This document shows positions 39,436 to 48,880 of a stretch of DNA of 64,000 bases, piece after piece. The translations under genes and the position numbers were made by a program. The DNA is from Chlorobaculum sp. MV4-Y (GTDB lineage Bacteria; Bacteroidota; Chlorobiia; Chlorobiales; Chlorobiaceae). The notes below the pieces were generated by a model. It saw nothing but the letters and a program-made list of their open reading frames with translations, was not told where the DNA came from and ran no database searches. Where the stretch lies: contig NZ_CP104202.1 in NCBI RefSeq assembly GCF_025244685.1, forward strand, positions 2,017,501-2,081,500, given 5' to 3'. Every line of letters starts with the position of its first letter. Within the stretch, counting starts at the first letter, position 1.

Positions 39436-39861
39436 ACAGTAAACTCTTTTCTATTTCGTTTGAGACTTTCGATGAAAAATCATTCAGGGAAAACCATAAG
39501 GACGACCAAAGTAAAAGAATTACCTCAAAAAACAAAATCTCATCTATCGTTTTTTTGACTTACCGGCCTTTTTTATCCATTTTTATCGGCTGCCAAACCC
39601 GAATAAGATTAAATTGAGCACTTCTCATCTGCTGAATACCAGGCAAACCCTGCCATGTGAAGTTTTTTTCTATTGGGACTGAATCCGGTTTGCGCCGTTT
39701 CCTGAAATCCATTCTTCCCCCTCACGAGCCTTGTGCAACCAGCGCTCTGGAGCGATCACGCTCCGGGAACGATGCCAGTCAAAAAAAATCGTAGATTGAG
39801 CAAAACGGAACGAGGCGCGCGCAATGGGACCACGGCCTTCCGAAACCTGAGACATGAAACG
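39436..39861. promoter_or_regulatory. Divergent intergenic region between rpsL and the PPTase gene
   Basis: No gene is visible in this 426-bp region. The part next to rpsL (39480-39610) is AT-rich with several T/A tracts, as expected for the promoter and leader of the ribosomal super-operon. I cannot point to a convincing -35/-10 pair. The part nearer the acetyl-carrier gene is GC-richer and can be translated in frame with the PPTase from 39733, but with no family similarity. Confidence 0.5.
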
Positions 39862-40587
39862 ATGATTATTTCGAAAGAGGCCGTCACCCTCATCCATACC
39901 GACACGCACATCGCCGGAATACCAGAACCGAAGCTTTTCAAAACCCTTGCCGACGAGGAAAAAAAGAGAGCTGATCGATTCCGTTTCGACAGCGACCGCC
40001 ACAACTTCGTGCTCCGCAGAGGTCTCCTCCGGCTACTGCTTGGCGAGACCTTCAGCATTGAACCGTCCCTGATCCGGTTCTCCAGCACGCAGGTCGGAAA
40101 GCCGTTTATCACCTTCCCCGAAAACACCGGTCTCTACTTCAACCTCTCCCATTCTGGCCGCCAGATTGTCTATGCTTTTTCAAGACACCCCGAAACAGGA
40201 ATTGATATCGAAAGAATACGGGCGGTGGATGACATCGATCTGCTCGCCCGCAAATACTTCTCCGCCGAGGAGTATGCGATCATCGTCAACCTGCCTACCC
40301 GCGAAAAAAACAAGGCGTTCATCCGGATATGGAGCATCAAGGAGGCGCTGATCAAAGCCAGCGGATGGCCTCTCGAACACGGCCTTGCCGCCTTCGATGT
40401 CGCCACGCAGTACCGCATGAACCGCTTCAAGGTGCCATTCGGAGCTAACCGGAGCCTCACCTGCATCACGCCCGTGTTCGACTACATGTGTGGCTTTGCC
40501 ACCGCTCTGGCCATCCAGCTCGACAATAACGAAGCACTGAACCTTCGCCGCTACTCGCTGCAAAACGGCGAGTATATCGAACTGTGA
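39862..40587 (+). CDS. 4'-phosphopantetheinyl transferase (Sfp type)
   Basis: Transfers the phosphopantetheine arm from coenzyme A to a carrier protein serine. The 241-residue length is that of the long Sfp/Gsp type rather than the short AcpS type. Signatures are GIDIE at residues 113-117 (metal-binding Asp and Glu) and WSIKEA at 157-162, with PFITFPENTGLYFNLSHSG (residues 81-99) ahead of them. The frame is open upstream to 39733, but the ATG at 39862 fits the family. It may serve the fatty-acid acyl carrier protein or a specialised carrier; the window does not tell. Confidence 0.9.
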   Translation: MIISKEAVTLIHTDTHIAGIPEPKLFKTLADEEKKRADRFRFDSDRHNFVLRRGLLRLLLGETFSIEPSLIRFSSTQVGKPFITFPENTGLYFNLSHSGRQIVYAFSRHPETGIDIERIRAVDDIDLLARKYFSAEEYAIIVNLPTREKNKAFIRIWSIKEALIKASGWPLEHGLAAFDVATQYRMNRFKVPFGANRSLTCITPVFDYMCGFATALAIQLDNNEALNLRRYSLQNGEYIEL

Positions 40588-40840
40588 ACAGCTTACCGAC
40601 TGCCCACTACGAGTCAGACCAGCAGCGCATCCGCTCCCGTGGAACTTTTCAAATCACTGACAAAAGAGTACCTTTGAAAAGTAAAGGGAAAAACCCTTAC
40701 GGGTGTCGCAATACTTTCTGCCACGAGAATTCCTTACGGCACAGGAATGATGAAGCGCAGAAGCCCGCCCCCCCAAACCCCGATCGGGACGATTTTGAAT
40801 TGACCCCTTGAAGGTGGTGTCCCGAAAAACAGCTCCAGCC
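40588..40840. other. Gap between PPTase and PASTA-protein genes, with a 10-bp inverted repeat
   Basis: No gene is seen. A perfect 10-bp inverted repeat (ACTTTTCAAA at 40644-40653 and TTTGAAAAGT at 40673-40682) has a 19-nt spacer. It could be a weak hairpin or a binding site for a dimeric regulator. A run of seven C followed by AAACCCC lies near 40770. Confidence 0.4.
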
Positions 40841-41932
40841 ATGAGAAAAGCCGTACTCATATGGCATCTTGTCTGCTGGCTTGCCGTGCTGCAAGGTCTT
40901 GCGAAAACTGCTGTTGCCGTCCCGAATCCGGCACTGACCGACGCATTGAGCACAGGTCGCATGCCACCCACTTCTGCCACATCCACTCCCCCCCCCCAGA
41001 TTGAGGGTGCCTCACTGGAGCGCCGGCCCCAAATCGAGGGGCGGCGTCCCATCCTGATCACCGTACCTTTACTAACCGGCTTGTCGTTGGACGATGCCCG
41101 GACAACGCTTCTTGATGCTGACTTGCAGGTCGGCCAGATCACCAGCGCCGAATCCAGATATGAACCCGGCACCGTCATCCAACAATCGCCCGAGGCAGCG
41201 ACAAGAGTTCGACGCAGCACCCCGGTCGCACTGGTCATTGCCAACCCCATCATGATTTTTGTACCTCCGGTAACCAACAGGCCGATGAAGGATGCCCGGT
41301 CGATACTCTCGAACGCTGGCTTGCAGATCGGCACAGTCACCGCCGTCGAATCCGACAACGAACCCGGCATCGTGCTCGAACAATCACCTGAAGCCGGTTC
41401 GCGAGCCCCGCGCGGTTCATCGGTTTCGCTGGCAGTCTCAACCCCGAGAATGGTCAATGTCCCCCCGGTCGTCGGGCTTGAACTGGCCGCAGCCCGCGAG
41501 GTGCTCGAGCGCTCCGGTTTGGTGCCGGTCACCGATGCCATGCACAGCCAGAACGACCAAGCTCTCGTCACCAGCCAGAATCCCGAACCGTCCAGCACTG
41601 TCCGGAGAGGCTCGTCGGTTGTACTGACGCTAAGAGCTGTCGCCGAACCGCCAGCAATTGAGCCACCATCTCCACCCGCGCTCACGCCACTTCCATGGAC
41701 AGCTATCATAACTGGCGCGGCGGCAATCACCATCCTCGCCGGAGCCCTTCTTTTCATGCGAAGCATCCGCACAAAACCGGCTCCACCCGCAAGAGAGCCT
41801 CACGTATCCATCCGTGAAAAGCTCGACTACGGAACCCAGCAAGTACAGGCCACCGGAAACCCCGAGAAAGCGCCAACGATTTCGATAACGGTCCGTGCAG
41901 ACCAGGGCGACCAGGAAATCCGCCCGTCATAA
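40841..41932 (+). CDS. Exported PASTA-repeat protein with C-terminal membrane anchor
   Basis: A 363-residue protein. From MRKAVLIWHLVCWL there is a Sec-type signal peptide ending near TAVA. Then comes a Pro/Ser/Thr-rich stretch and three PASTA domains: VPLLTGLSLDDARTTLLDADLQ, VPPVTNRPMKDARSILSNAGLQ and VPPVVGLELAAAREVLERSGL, each ending in a QSPEAG/QNPEPS-type strand. A membrane helix (TAIITGAAAITILAGALLFM) and a 60-residue tail follow. PASTA domains bind peptidoglycan fragments in Ser/Thr kinases and PBPs; here no kinase or PBP domain is attached. A C10 tract at 40988-40997 lies in the coding sequence. The function is unknown. Confidence 0.85.
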   Translation: MRKAVLIWHLVCWLAVLQGLAKTAVAVPNPALTDALSTGRMPPTSATSTPPPQIEGASLERRPQIEGRRPILITVPLLTGLSLDDARTTLLDADLQVGQITSAESRYEPGTVIQQSPEAATRVRRSTPVALVIANPIMIFVPPVTNRPMKDARSILSNAGLQIGTVTAVESDNEPGIVLEQSPEAGSRAPRGSSVSLAVSTPRMVNVPPVVGLELAAAREVLERSGLVPVTDAMHSQNDQALVTSQNPEPSSTVRRGSSVVLTLRAVAEPPAIEPPSPPALTPLPWTAIITGAAAITILAGALLFMRSIRTKPAPPAREPHVSIREKLDYGTQQVQATGNPEKAPTISITVRADQGDQEIRPS

Positions 41933-41965
41933 CAACGGAAACACCAGATCGATCCGGAGAAAACC

Positions 41966-42538
41966 ATGCAGACACGTACACTCGTCGATTTTTTCGGCAA
42001 TATGAACCGCGACGCATCCCCGTTCGACACGCTTCAGAAAAAGCGGGTGTTTGAAGAGCTGCGCAAAAACCTGCCCACTCAAGAGCATGCCCTCAACTGG
42101 AAGCCTGTCTGGAACAGCGTTGTCGATCATGTCGGCAAACTGCTCGATATCGACCTGGCGGAAATCATGCTGCGAGCCTGGAAAAACTATTTCGATCTCT
42201 CAAAATATGCCGATACCGAAACCTACCCGCCAGACCGCTCCTACCTCGAACCGCTGATCGAGCACACTATTTCATCCAGGCACAAACCGGAAATCGAGAT
42301 CAAAATCGACCAGATCATCTCCAAAACCATCGCCTTCGACATCTCGATTCAGCTGAATCTCAAGGGATTCACGCTTGAGATAACCGGCGGGAAAATCATG
42401 AAGATTCACACAGGAGAGTGCAGTGGAAAAGGAAGCGTCAAATGCCTCGACGTAACGCTTCTTGAAAAAGCGCTCGGAACAATAACGTTACCAGGAATTA
42501 TCGATCTCGGCGAAGGCATTCCGGTGAGGCAAACGTGA
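41966..42538 (+). CDS. Conserved hypothetical protein
   Basis: A 190-residue protein that I do not recognise. It starts MQTRTLVDFFGNMNRDASPFD and shows an alpha-helical first half (KKRVFEELRKNLP, WNSVVDHVGKLLDIDLAEIMLRAWKNYFDL) and a beta-rich second half (IEIKIDQIISKTIAFDISIQLNLKGFTLEITGG). There is no signal peptide or membrane helix. It lies 33 nt after the PASTA gene on the same strand, so it is probably in its operon, and is followed by a terminator. Coding use looks like the neighbours, so I take it as a real chlorobial gene. Confidence 0.7.
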   Translation: MQTRTLVDFFGNMNRDASPFDTLQKKRVFEELRKNLPTQEHALNWKPVWNSVVDHVGKLLDIDLAEIMLRAWKNYFDLSKYADTETYPPDRSYLEPLIEHTISSRHKPEIEIKIDQIISKTIAFDISIQLNLKGFTLEITGGKIMKIHTGECSGKGSVKCLDVTLLEKALGTITLPGIIDLGEGIPVRQT

Positions 42539-42626
42539 CCCGGTTGCAGCTTTCCAAACCCTTCACACCACAAGGATGGGTGCACTCAGAGAGACTATGC
42601 AATGGGAAAAAAGGCTTGTAAAAACG

Positions 42627-42650
42627 GGCTCTAGAAGCGAGCCTCTTTTT
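42627..42650 (+). terminator. Rho-independent terminator after the PASTA/hypothetical pair
   Basis: A short stem GGCTC (42627-42631) with GAGCC (42639-42643) and a 7-nt loop, followed by TCTTTTT. It lies about 90 nt past the stop of the hypothetical gene and before the convergent res pseudogene. Confidence 0.65.
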
Positions 42651-42669
42651 ATCTGAAGCTGCCCCCGGT

Positions 42670-45277
42670 CTATACCACTGCCTTCTCGATAGCTGCAAAG
42701 TCGAGACCTTTGGGCATGACAAAGAGGCACGATCCGCAGCTTCGTTTCGCCCACAGCTCGCCGAGGTCACGTTTCTCGGTCGAATCGTCATTGCTCCATG
42801 CGTTTTCGGATTTGTACTCAACCACGAGGAAGCGGCCATCCTTGAGTTTGCAGACGAAATCGGGGTAGAATTTGTCCGTGGCGGTCTGCAACCAGAAGGA
42901 GTGCAACGGTCGGCGTTCGATGTTCCGCGCCCAGAACTCCACCTCCGCCATCCGGTCGAGAAACACCGCGCACCGCTCCTCCTCGCCGTTCATCGCGCCG
43001 ATTTCGTGATAGTAGTGCTTGCTGAACAGGTGCGCTCCCTGATAGCGTGTATTGTAGGGATACTCGTGCGGTTTGAACACAAAACAGGCCTCCGGCGTCA
43101 CGACGAGAGGCGTTGCGCACTCCGGCAGCAGGAATGTCTGGTACGACTGTAACCACTGGCGCTTGCGCAGGGCATCGATCTTTTCGGCGATTTTCTGCCG
43201 AAGCGTGTACTTGTCGCCGATCAGTTGGGCAAGCGTGAAGCCTCGCTGGTCGATGAGGTAGTGAATGACGCCAGTCAGATACGGCCCGCTCTCGGAGGGG
43301 AAAATATCCTGCCGATTCGGAAGATTCTTGTCGATCCAGTTAACCAGTTGCGCGACCGATTGCCGCCCCTCGTCAAGGAGCAGGCTCAACTGATGGTGCA
43401 GCGTATCGACGAATCGCACCGACAATTGCCCGCGACTGGAAATGTCGATCTCGGCAAGCTTGCCGTCGAAGCGCTTTGCCGAATACTCATTTTCACTCAA
43501 TTCCGGCAAGCATTTCGACAGCCGCAGCGGCACCTCGCGAAAATGGGTCTCCTCGAACGGCTCGAACAGATTGCCCTGCCAGACGGCAAGTACCGACACC
43601 GCAAACGGCTCGAAGCGCTCCGCCGGAGTGGCCGCCTGCTTCTTCAGGTATCTCCGGGATTTCCGGCAGATCGTCTCAACCCCGGCTTTGGCCTCGGAGG
43701 AGTCGAAACACTCCTGCAACGCCTTCATCTCCCGGTCATCCATCTCGCCGGTGAAGACGAGCGCTTTCGCTTCGGGATCGAACGACACTTTCTTGCGGAC
43801 AACCTCCGGCAACTGCTCCAGCTTCGGAGCTTCGCCGACCACTTCGCGCGTCTCGAAGAAGAGATCGAAGCGCCCCTGTTCGTTCGTCGGCATACTCGCG
43901 ATCAGCTCTTTGGCCTCCTGCCGGTTGAAACCGTTCTGCACGAGCGCGTCCTGCAACGCCCGCACCGCATCGACGAAATCCGCCGAAGCCGCAAAAGCAT
44001 ACGCCATGTTCAGGTCGTCGCGCACCTTCCGCCTCGCCGCTGGCAGACGCATCACCCTGCCAAGAATCTGCTCGACCGCCGTCGATGAGCGCATCTCGGC
44101 CACGGAACAAAGCACGTAGGCGAAGGGGCAGTCCCACCCCTCGCGCAATGCCTGCACGGTGATGCTGTAGCGCACCGGGCACGAGGTATCGGCAAGATCG
44201 ATTCCGTCGATCTCCCGGCCGCTGCCGGTCGCGCGTCGAATCTGCTCTTCAGGAATATCGAAATCTTCGATCAGGCACCGCTCCACCACCTCGACCGTCA
44301 GCGTCTCGTGCGTCTGGCTTTTCGGCTGCGCCTGAACGAGCATGATTGGGCGGATATACTCGCCCGTAACCTGCCGCTCCAGAGCCGCCTCCTGTTCGAG
44401 ATGCCGCCTGAGCGCAATGGCGTCGGCGAGCAACTCCTTCCAGTTCGGACGGGTTTCGAGCTGTATCGGCATTTTTATCATATGATCGGCCTTCAGCTCG
44501 GCGGCGGAAACCGAACAGAGCACGTTGCTCGCATTGTTTTCAGCGGCGGGCGTCGCCGTGAACTCGATGATACAGGAGGGGCTGAACCGCGCCAGCGTCT
44601 CGAACGAGAGCGACGTGCGGGCGTTGTGCGCCTCATCGACGATCACCACCGGATGGTGCATTTTGAGAAGGTTGGCCAGCGACTGCGCCGGCTGGCCGTT
44701 TTCGTAGCAGGCGAGCTGGCTTGCAAGCGCCGGATCGAGCGCGGTGAAGTGACCCATCAGCGCCCCCGACTGCTCATAGACCTTGCGCCCTTCGGTATCG
44801 TCCACACGGAACGCCTGCATGGTCGAAACGATGATCGTCGCATTGGCGGCAACTGTCGGGCGGCGGACGACAAGCGCCTCCTGAATCGAGAGCACCTCGA
44901 CCGAGGGCAGCGCCGCTTCGAGCGCCTGCCGGTAGGGATGCTTGCAATTCCTCAGCGCCTTGAGCGTCTGTTCCTTGATGACATTGGATGGCACGAGCCA
45001 GAGCACCACCGGCGCGTCGGTGTGCAGCAAATCCTTCGCCGCCGTGCCAACCGAGTGCGCCGCCAACAATCGTCTTGCCGCCGCCGGTCGGAATGCGCAG
45101 GCAGACGTAGGGTAGGCCCGGCAGTTCCGCCACCGCCCGGTAGGGAATCCCGGAACCGAACGACTGGCGCGTAACGCTGTAAAATGCTGTATCGACGTTC
45201 TCGTGTTGCTGGCAGGCCACGAAATAGTCGCTCAGCATATCGAGCGCGCGCCGCTGGTAATCCTTGAGGGTCATCAT
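42670..45277 (-). pseudogene. Type III restriction endonuclease Res subunit (second locus), frameshifted after Walker A
   Basis: The N-terminal part starts at 45277 (MMTLKDYQRRALDMLSDYF) and reads through PTGGGKTIV. The rest continues in another frame from LLAAHSVGTAAKDLLHTDAPVVLWLVPSN to the end at 42670. The break is at about 45068-45075, right behind the ATP-binding loop. The rest is well kept: VIVDEAHNAR, FTATPAAEN, QALREGWDCPFAYVL, EQILGRVMRLP, and a PD-(D/E)XK nuclease (YPDFVCKLKDGRF then VVEYKSENAW). Joined, it would have about 868 residues. As read it cannot give a working enzyme. Either the gene is decaying with its partner mod or there is a sequencing indel. Confidence 0.85.
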
Positions 45278-46990
45278 GATTGCCTCACTTCGTAAGGAAT
45301 CTGCCTGAACACGATGTTCTCGCTCGCGAGCCGCATCGGGCTGAGCAGGCATCCGTTGCCGTAAACGATCTTCAGCCCCTCGTGCGCGGGCAGCCGCGAA
45401 AGCACCTCCCGCGTCAGCACGTTGCCACCATCATCCGAAGCATCTCCGAGAATTCCGTTGTAAAGCAGATAAACCGCCGCGCCGTTCGAGACGCCGATGA
45501 GCGGCGTCGTCAGTTCAGCTTCAGCCGGAAGCGGCTGGCCGGTTGCGATAAAAAAGATGTGCTGCGCAAGCTCCCTGAACGAAACGTTCCGGTTGATAAA
45601 CCCATCCGCATCGAACAACGCCTCCCCAAGCTCGCAAAACCTGAACCCGCCACCGAGAGATTCGACGTTCTTGTATCCACTGATACATCGCGTCAAGCGC
45701 TGAGCGGTGACATTCCGGCTAATGTTTGGATCCATTTCGGCCAGAATAAATCGACGGTTGCCGCCGTCCTGCTTGTTCAACGTCAGAACCGCCTGCCCGG
45801 TGGTGCCACTTCCCGCAAAGGAATCGAGTACAAGCGAATCTTTGCCGGTGGCAATTTCGAGAATTCGTTTGATCAATCGTGTAGGTTTAGGGGTATCGAA
45901 AGCTGTCTGCGTGTCGAGCAAAGCACGAATCTCTTTTCGTGCTTCATCGGTATGGCCAACCTCTTCATGCGGCCACCACGTCTAGGGGACAAATCCTTCA
46001 ACTTCGGACAGATAGCGAATAACGCCAGGCTGTGAATTACCATTTTTTCCGAAATAAATCCGTCCAGCTTCACGAAGCTTGAGAAATTCCGGTTCAATCA
46101 TTGACCAGCATCGACCTTCAGGCGGATAATGTTTGTCTCCAGAAGGTGCTGTAATTTCATACATCTGGTTTGGTCGATACCCTTGCGCTGTCATCGGAAT
46201 AGCACGCCATCGACCTTTAGGATCGTTATTCGGATTTTTGTAAACCTTTGCCTGTTCTTCAGTCAAAGGGACTTTTTTCTTACCGCCTTGAACTTCTCTG
46301 GATTTGCAGCATACACCAGCAAATATTCATGCGAATCGCCGATAGCTTCGCGGTTTTCGCGTGAGTAACGCTTTTGCCAGACGTTGCAGGCAACAAACCG
46401 ATCACGTCCGAAGATTTCATCCATCAGGTTCCGCAGATAAGCGATTCCCGAATCATCGATGGAAATCCAGATGGAACCCTCCTCATGCAAAAACTCTTTC
46501 AGAAGTGTAAGACGCGGATACATCATGCACAGCCACTTGTCATGGTGCGACAGGTCTTCGGCTTCCGGCCCGACAACCCGGAAAAGCCAGTCCCTGATCT
46601 CAGGGCTGCTGACGTTGTCGTTATATACCCAGCCGGATCGCTTGCCGCTCTCTCATCACGCTCGTCAACACCTGTATTGTACGGCGGATCGATGTAGATG
46701 CACTTGACCTGACCAGCGTAATGCGGTAACAAAGCCTTCAGGGCGATCAGGTTGTCACCCTGAACCAAAAGGTTTCCGCTCTCCGGCTCGCCCGCCGACA
46801 GTTCGGCGTTGCAGCGCAACAGATGAAACGGAACCTCCTTGTGGTAGTTGACGACAGCCTTTTTGCCAGCCCAGTGATGGCATTCGACCACTCCGGGAAA
46901 AAGCGTGGTGAAGAGTAACGTTATGCGTTGTAAGCCCTTCAATGGTCGAAAGAAAACGCCCACTCCATTACAGCCGCAATCTGCCAACAA
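45274..46990 (-). pseudogene. Type III methyltransferase Mod subunit (second locus), multiply disrupted
   Basis: A beta-class Mod gene in at least four pieces. Piece one holds GNLLVQGDNLIALKALL and CIYIDPPYNTG, then leaves frame at about 46640-46670 soon after DPPY. Piece two (WVYNDNVSSPEIRDW to VYAANPEKFKAV) leaves frame at about 46270 in an A-run. Piece three ends at an in-frame TAG at 45982-45984 (EVEGFVP-stop-TWWPHEEVG), where a Trp codon is expected. Piece four has LVLDSFAGSGTTGQAVLTLN and overlaps the res start by 4 nt. The start codon is unclear. It is unrelated in detail to the intact Mod of the island. The combination of indels and a nonsense change argues for real decay. Confidence 0.87.
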
Positions 46991-47089
46991 AAAAAAGAGT
47001 AGCGTTGCTACGCTTGTCTGCTCTCACCCGAACGGCTCCATTTTACCCATCTATTATCTAAATTATGCGCAGCAACAACAACTTCTTCA

Positions 47090-47572
47090 ATGCATAAACC
47101 GATTATGATGCAAAAACTGCTCTCTTCAAGCCGGTACCTTGTGATCATCGCAGTTGCGGGAACGTTCCTTGCCGCACTGACACTGCTTCTGTATGGCGGT
47201 ATTTCGGTGGTTCAGCTTATCGCCGATACGGTCATGCATGCAGAAGTTTCCGGTAAAACAGGCAAGCTGCTCGCGCTCGGCTTCATTGAGAGCATCGATC
47301 TGTTCCTGCTCGGCACGGTCTTTTTCATCATCTCGCTGGGGCTGTACGAGCTGTTCATCGACGATTCGATCGATCTGCCGGACTGGCTGGTCATTCATAC
47401 CCTCGACGATCTCAAAAACAAGCTGATCGGCGTCATCGTCGTGGTCATGTCGGTCGTCTTTCTCGGCCATGTGGTGCAATGGCACGGCGAACAGGAGCTG
47501 ATCTGGCTTGGCGGCGCGATTGCGCTCGTCACCGCAGGGCTGACCTGTTTTGTCGGCAGCAAGAAGAAGTAG
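47090..47572 (+). CDS. YqhA-family (UPF0114) inner-membrane protein
   Basis: A 160-residue membrane protein with four hydrophobic segments: YLVIIAVAGTFLAALTLLLYGG, IDLFLLGTVFFIISLGLYELF, LIGVIVVVMSVVFLGHVV and LIWLGGAIALVTAGLTCFV. The pattern FIESIDLFLLGTVFFIISLGLYELFID is typical of the UPF0114 family, whose function is unknown. Two ATG codons at positions 6-7 are alternative starts (47105, 47108). The terminal KKK is likely cytoplasmic. Confidence 0.82.
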   Translation: MHKPIMMQKLLSSSRYLVIIAVAGTFLAALTLLLYGGISVVQLIADTVMHAEVSGKTGKLLALGFIESIDLFLLGTVFFIISLGLYELFIDDSIDLPDWLVIHTLDDLKNKLIGVIVVVMSVVFLGHVVQWHGEQELIWLGGAIALVTAGLTCFVGSKKK

Positions 47573-47647
47573 ATGCGGCTGCTGTTTCTCCGGATGATCT
47601 TGAGGTCGATGATACCTGCATGTGGCTGGGCCCGATAAGCCATCCCA

Positions 47648-48772
47648 TCAGAACCACTTCCTCGACCGGTAATACTTCATGAAACCCAGAACGATCAACA
47701 CCATGAGGCCGAGCACGGCGTAGTAGCCCCACCAGAGGTTCAGTTCCGGCATGTTTTTGAAGTTCATGCCATACACGCCCGCGATGAACGACAGCGGCAT
47801 AAAGATCGTGGCGATCATGGTGAGGAACTTCATGATTTCGTTCATCCGGTTGTTCACCCCCGCCAGCCAGGTTTCGTGCATGCTCGTGACGATCTCGCGG
47901 AACATTTCGACCGTATCGATCACGAGAATGACGTGGTCGTACACGTCGCGGAAGTAGTGCTCGACCAGGTCGCCCACCATCGCGAAGTCATCCCGCGCGA
48001 CGCTGCCGATGATCTCCCGCAGCGGCCAGACCGCTTTGCGGAACATGATCAGCTCCCGCTTGAGCGCGTTCAGCGCGTTGAAGCTCTCCTGGCTGAAGGT
48101 GGCCATCAGGTCAGCGTCCAGCATATCGATCCGGTTTTCGATCTCTTCGAGGATGGAGAAGTAGTGATCCACGACCGAATCGACAAGGGCGTAAGCGAGA
48201 AAATCGGCTTCGTGCTTTCTGACTTTGGCGCTGCTGCTGCCGATCCGTTGCCGGAGGGCATCGAACGTGTCGCCCGGCTTTTCCTGAAAGGTGATGAGCC
48301 AACCGGGGCCGAGCACGATGCTCAGCTGCTCCTGGCCGATTTCGCTGGTCTCGGGGTTGAAGTCGAGCATCTGGAGCGACAGGAAGAGGTAGCGCTCGAA
48401 ATCCTCAACCTTTGGGCGCTGGCCGGTGTGCAGAATATCCTCCTGCGTCAGCGGATCGATACCGAACAGCTCCCCGAGCTTTTCGATCACAGCGGTTTCG
48501 TGCAGGCCATCGACGTTGATCCAGAGCACCTTGAACTTCTCTTTCAGGACGAAGCACTCCGAGGCATCGCTGACGGACATCGTGACCATCTGCTTTTCGT
48601 CATAGCCGATGACCGTGATTTCGGCCTTCTCGACCTTCTGTTCGCCAATATGGATGAGCGCGCCCGGCGGCTGGCCGATCGATTTGTGGCGGCTCCTGAA
48701 GAGCCGTTTTTCATGCTTCCGCTTGTGGGAATGCCCATAAAGCGGATGTGGCGCAGGCTGCTTGTTCTTCAT
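47648..48772 (-). CDS. corA: Magnesium/cobalt transporter CorA
   Basis: CorA forms a pentameric Mg2+ channel in the cytoplasmic membrane. The 374-residue protein has a long cytoplasmic N-terminal domain with the ILHTGQRPKVEDFERYLFLSLQML segment, a long stalk helix, and two C-terminal membrane helices. The signature YGMNFKNMPEL (GMN motif) lies between LTMIATIFMPLSFIAGV and the last helix WGYYAVLGLMVLIVLGFM. An unusually basic, His-rich first 30 residues (HPLYGHSHKRKHEKRLFRSRHK) might sense metal. It converges on the YqhA gene. Confidence 0.94.
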   Translation of the reverse strand: MKNKQPAPHPLYGHSHKRKHEKRLFRSRHKSIGQPPGALIHIGEQKVEKAEITVIGYDEKQMVTMSVSDASECFVLKEKFKVLWINVDGLHETAVIEKLGELFGIDPLTQEDILHTGQRPKVEDFERYLFLSLQMLDFNPETSEIGQEQLSIVLGPGWLITFQEKPGDTFDALRQRIGSSSAKVRKHEADFLAYALVDSVVDHYFSILEEIENRIDMLDADLMATFSQESFNALNALKRELIMFRKAVWPLREIIGSVARDDFAMVGDLVEHYFRDVYDHVILVIDTVEMFREIVTSMHETWLAGVNNRMNEIMKFLTMIATIFMPLSFIAGVYGMNFKNMPELNLWWGYYAVLGLMVLIVLGFMKYYRSRKWF

Positions 48773-48880
48773 CGGCAGCTCCTCAATGGTTACCCTTCTT
48801 CGTTCATGAACAGACCTGATTTACGGCCCGCTGGCTGGTATTGGCGAGCAGATCGAATCGAAAACCCGAATGATGCCGCA

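Noticed and set aside
43225-44174. Long plus-strand open frames (287 and 225 codons) opposite the second res gene
   Set aside because: Shadows of the res reading frames; charged low-complexity protein with no family match.
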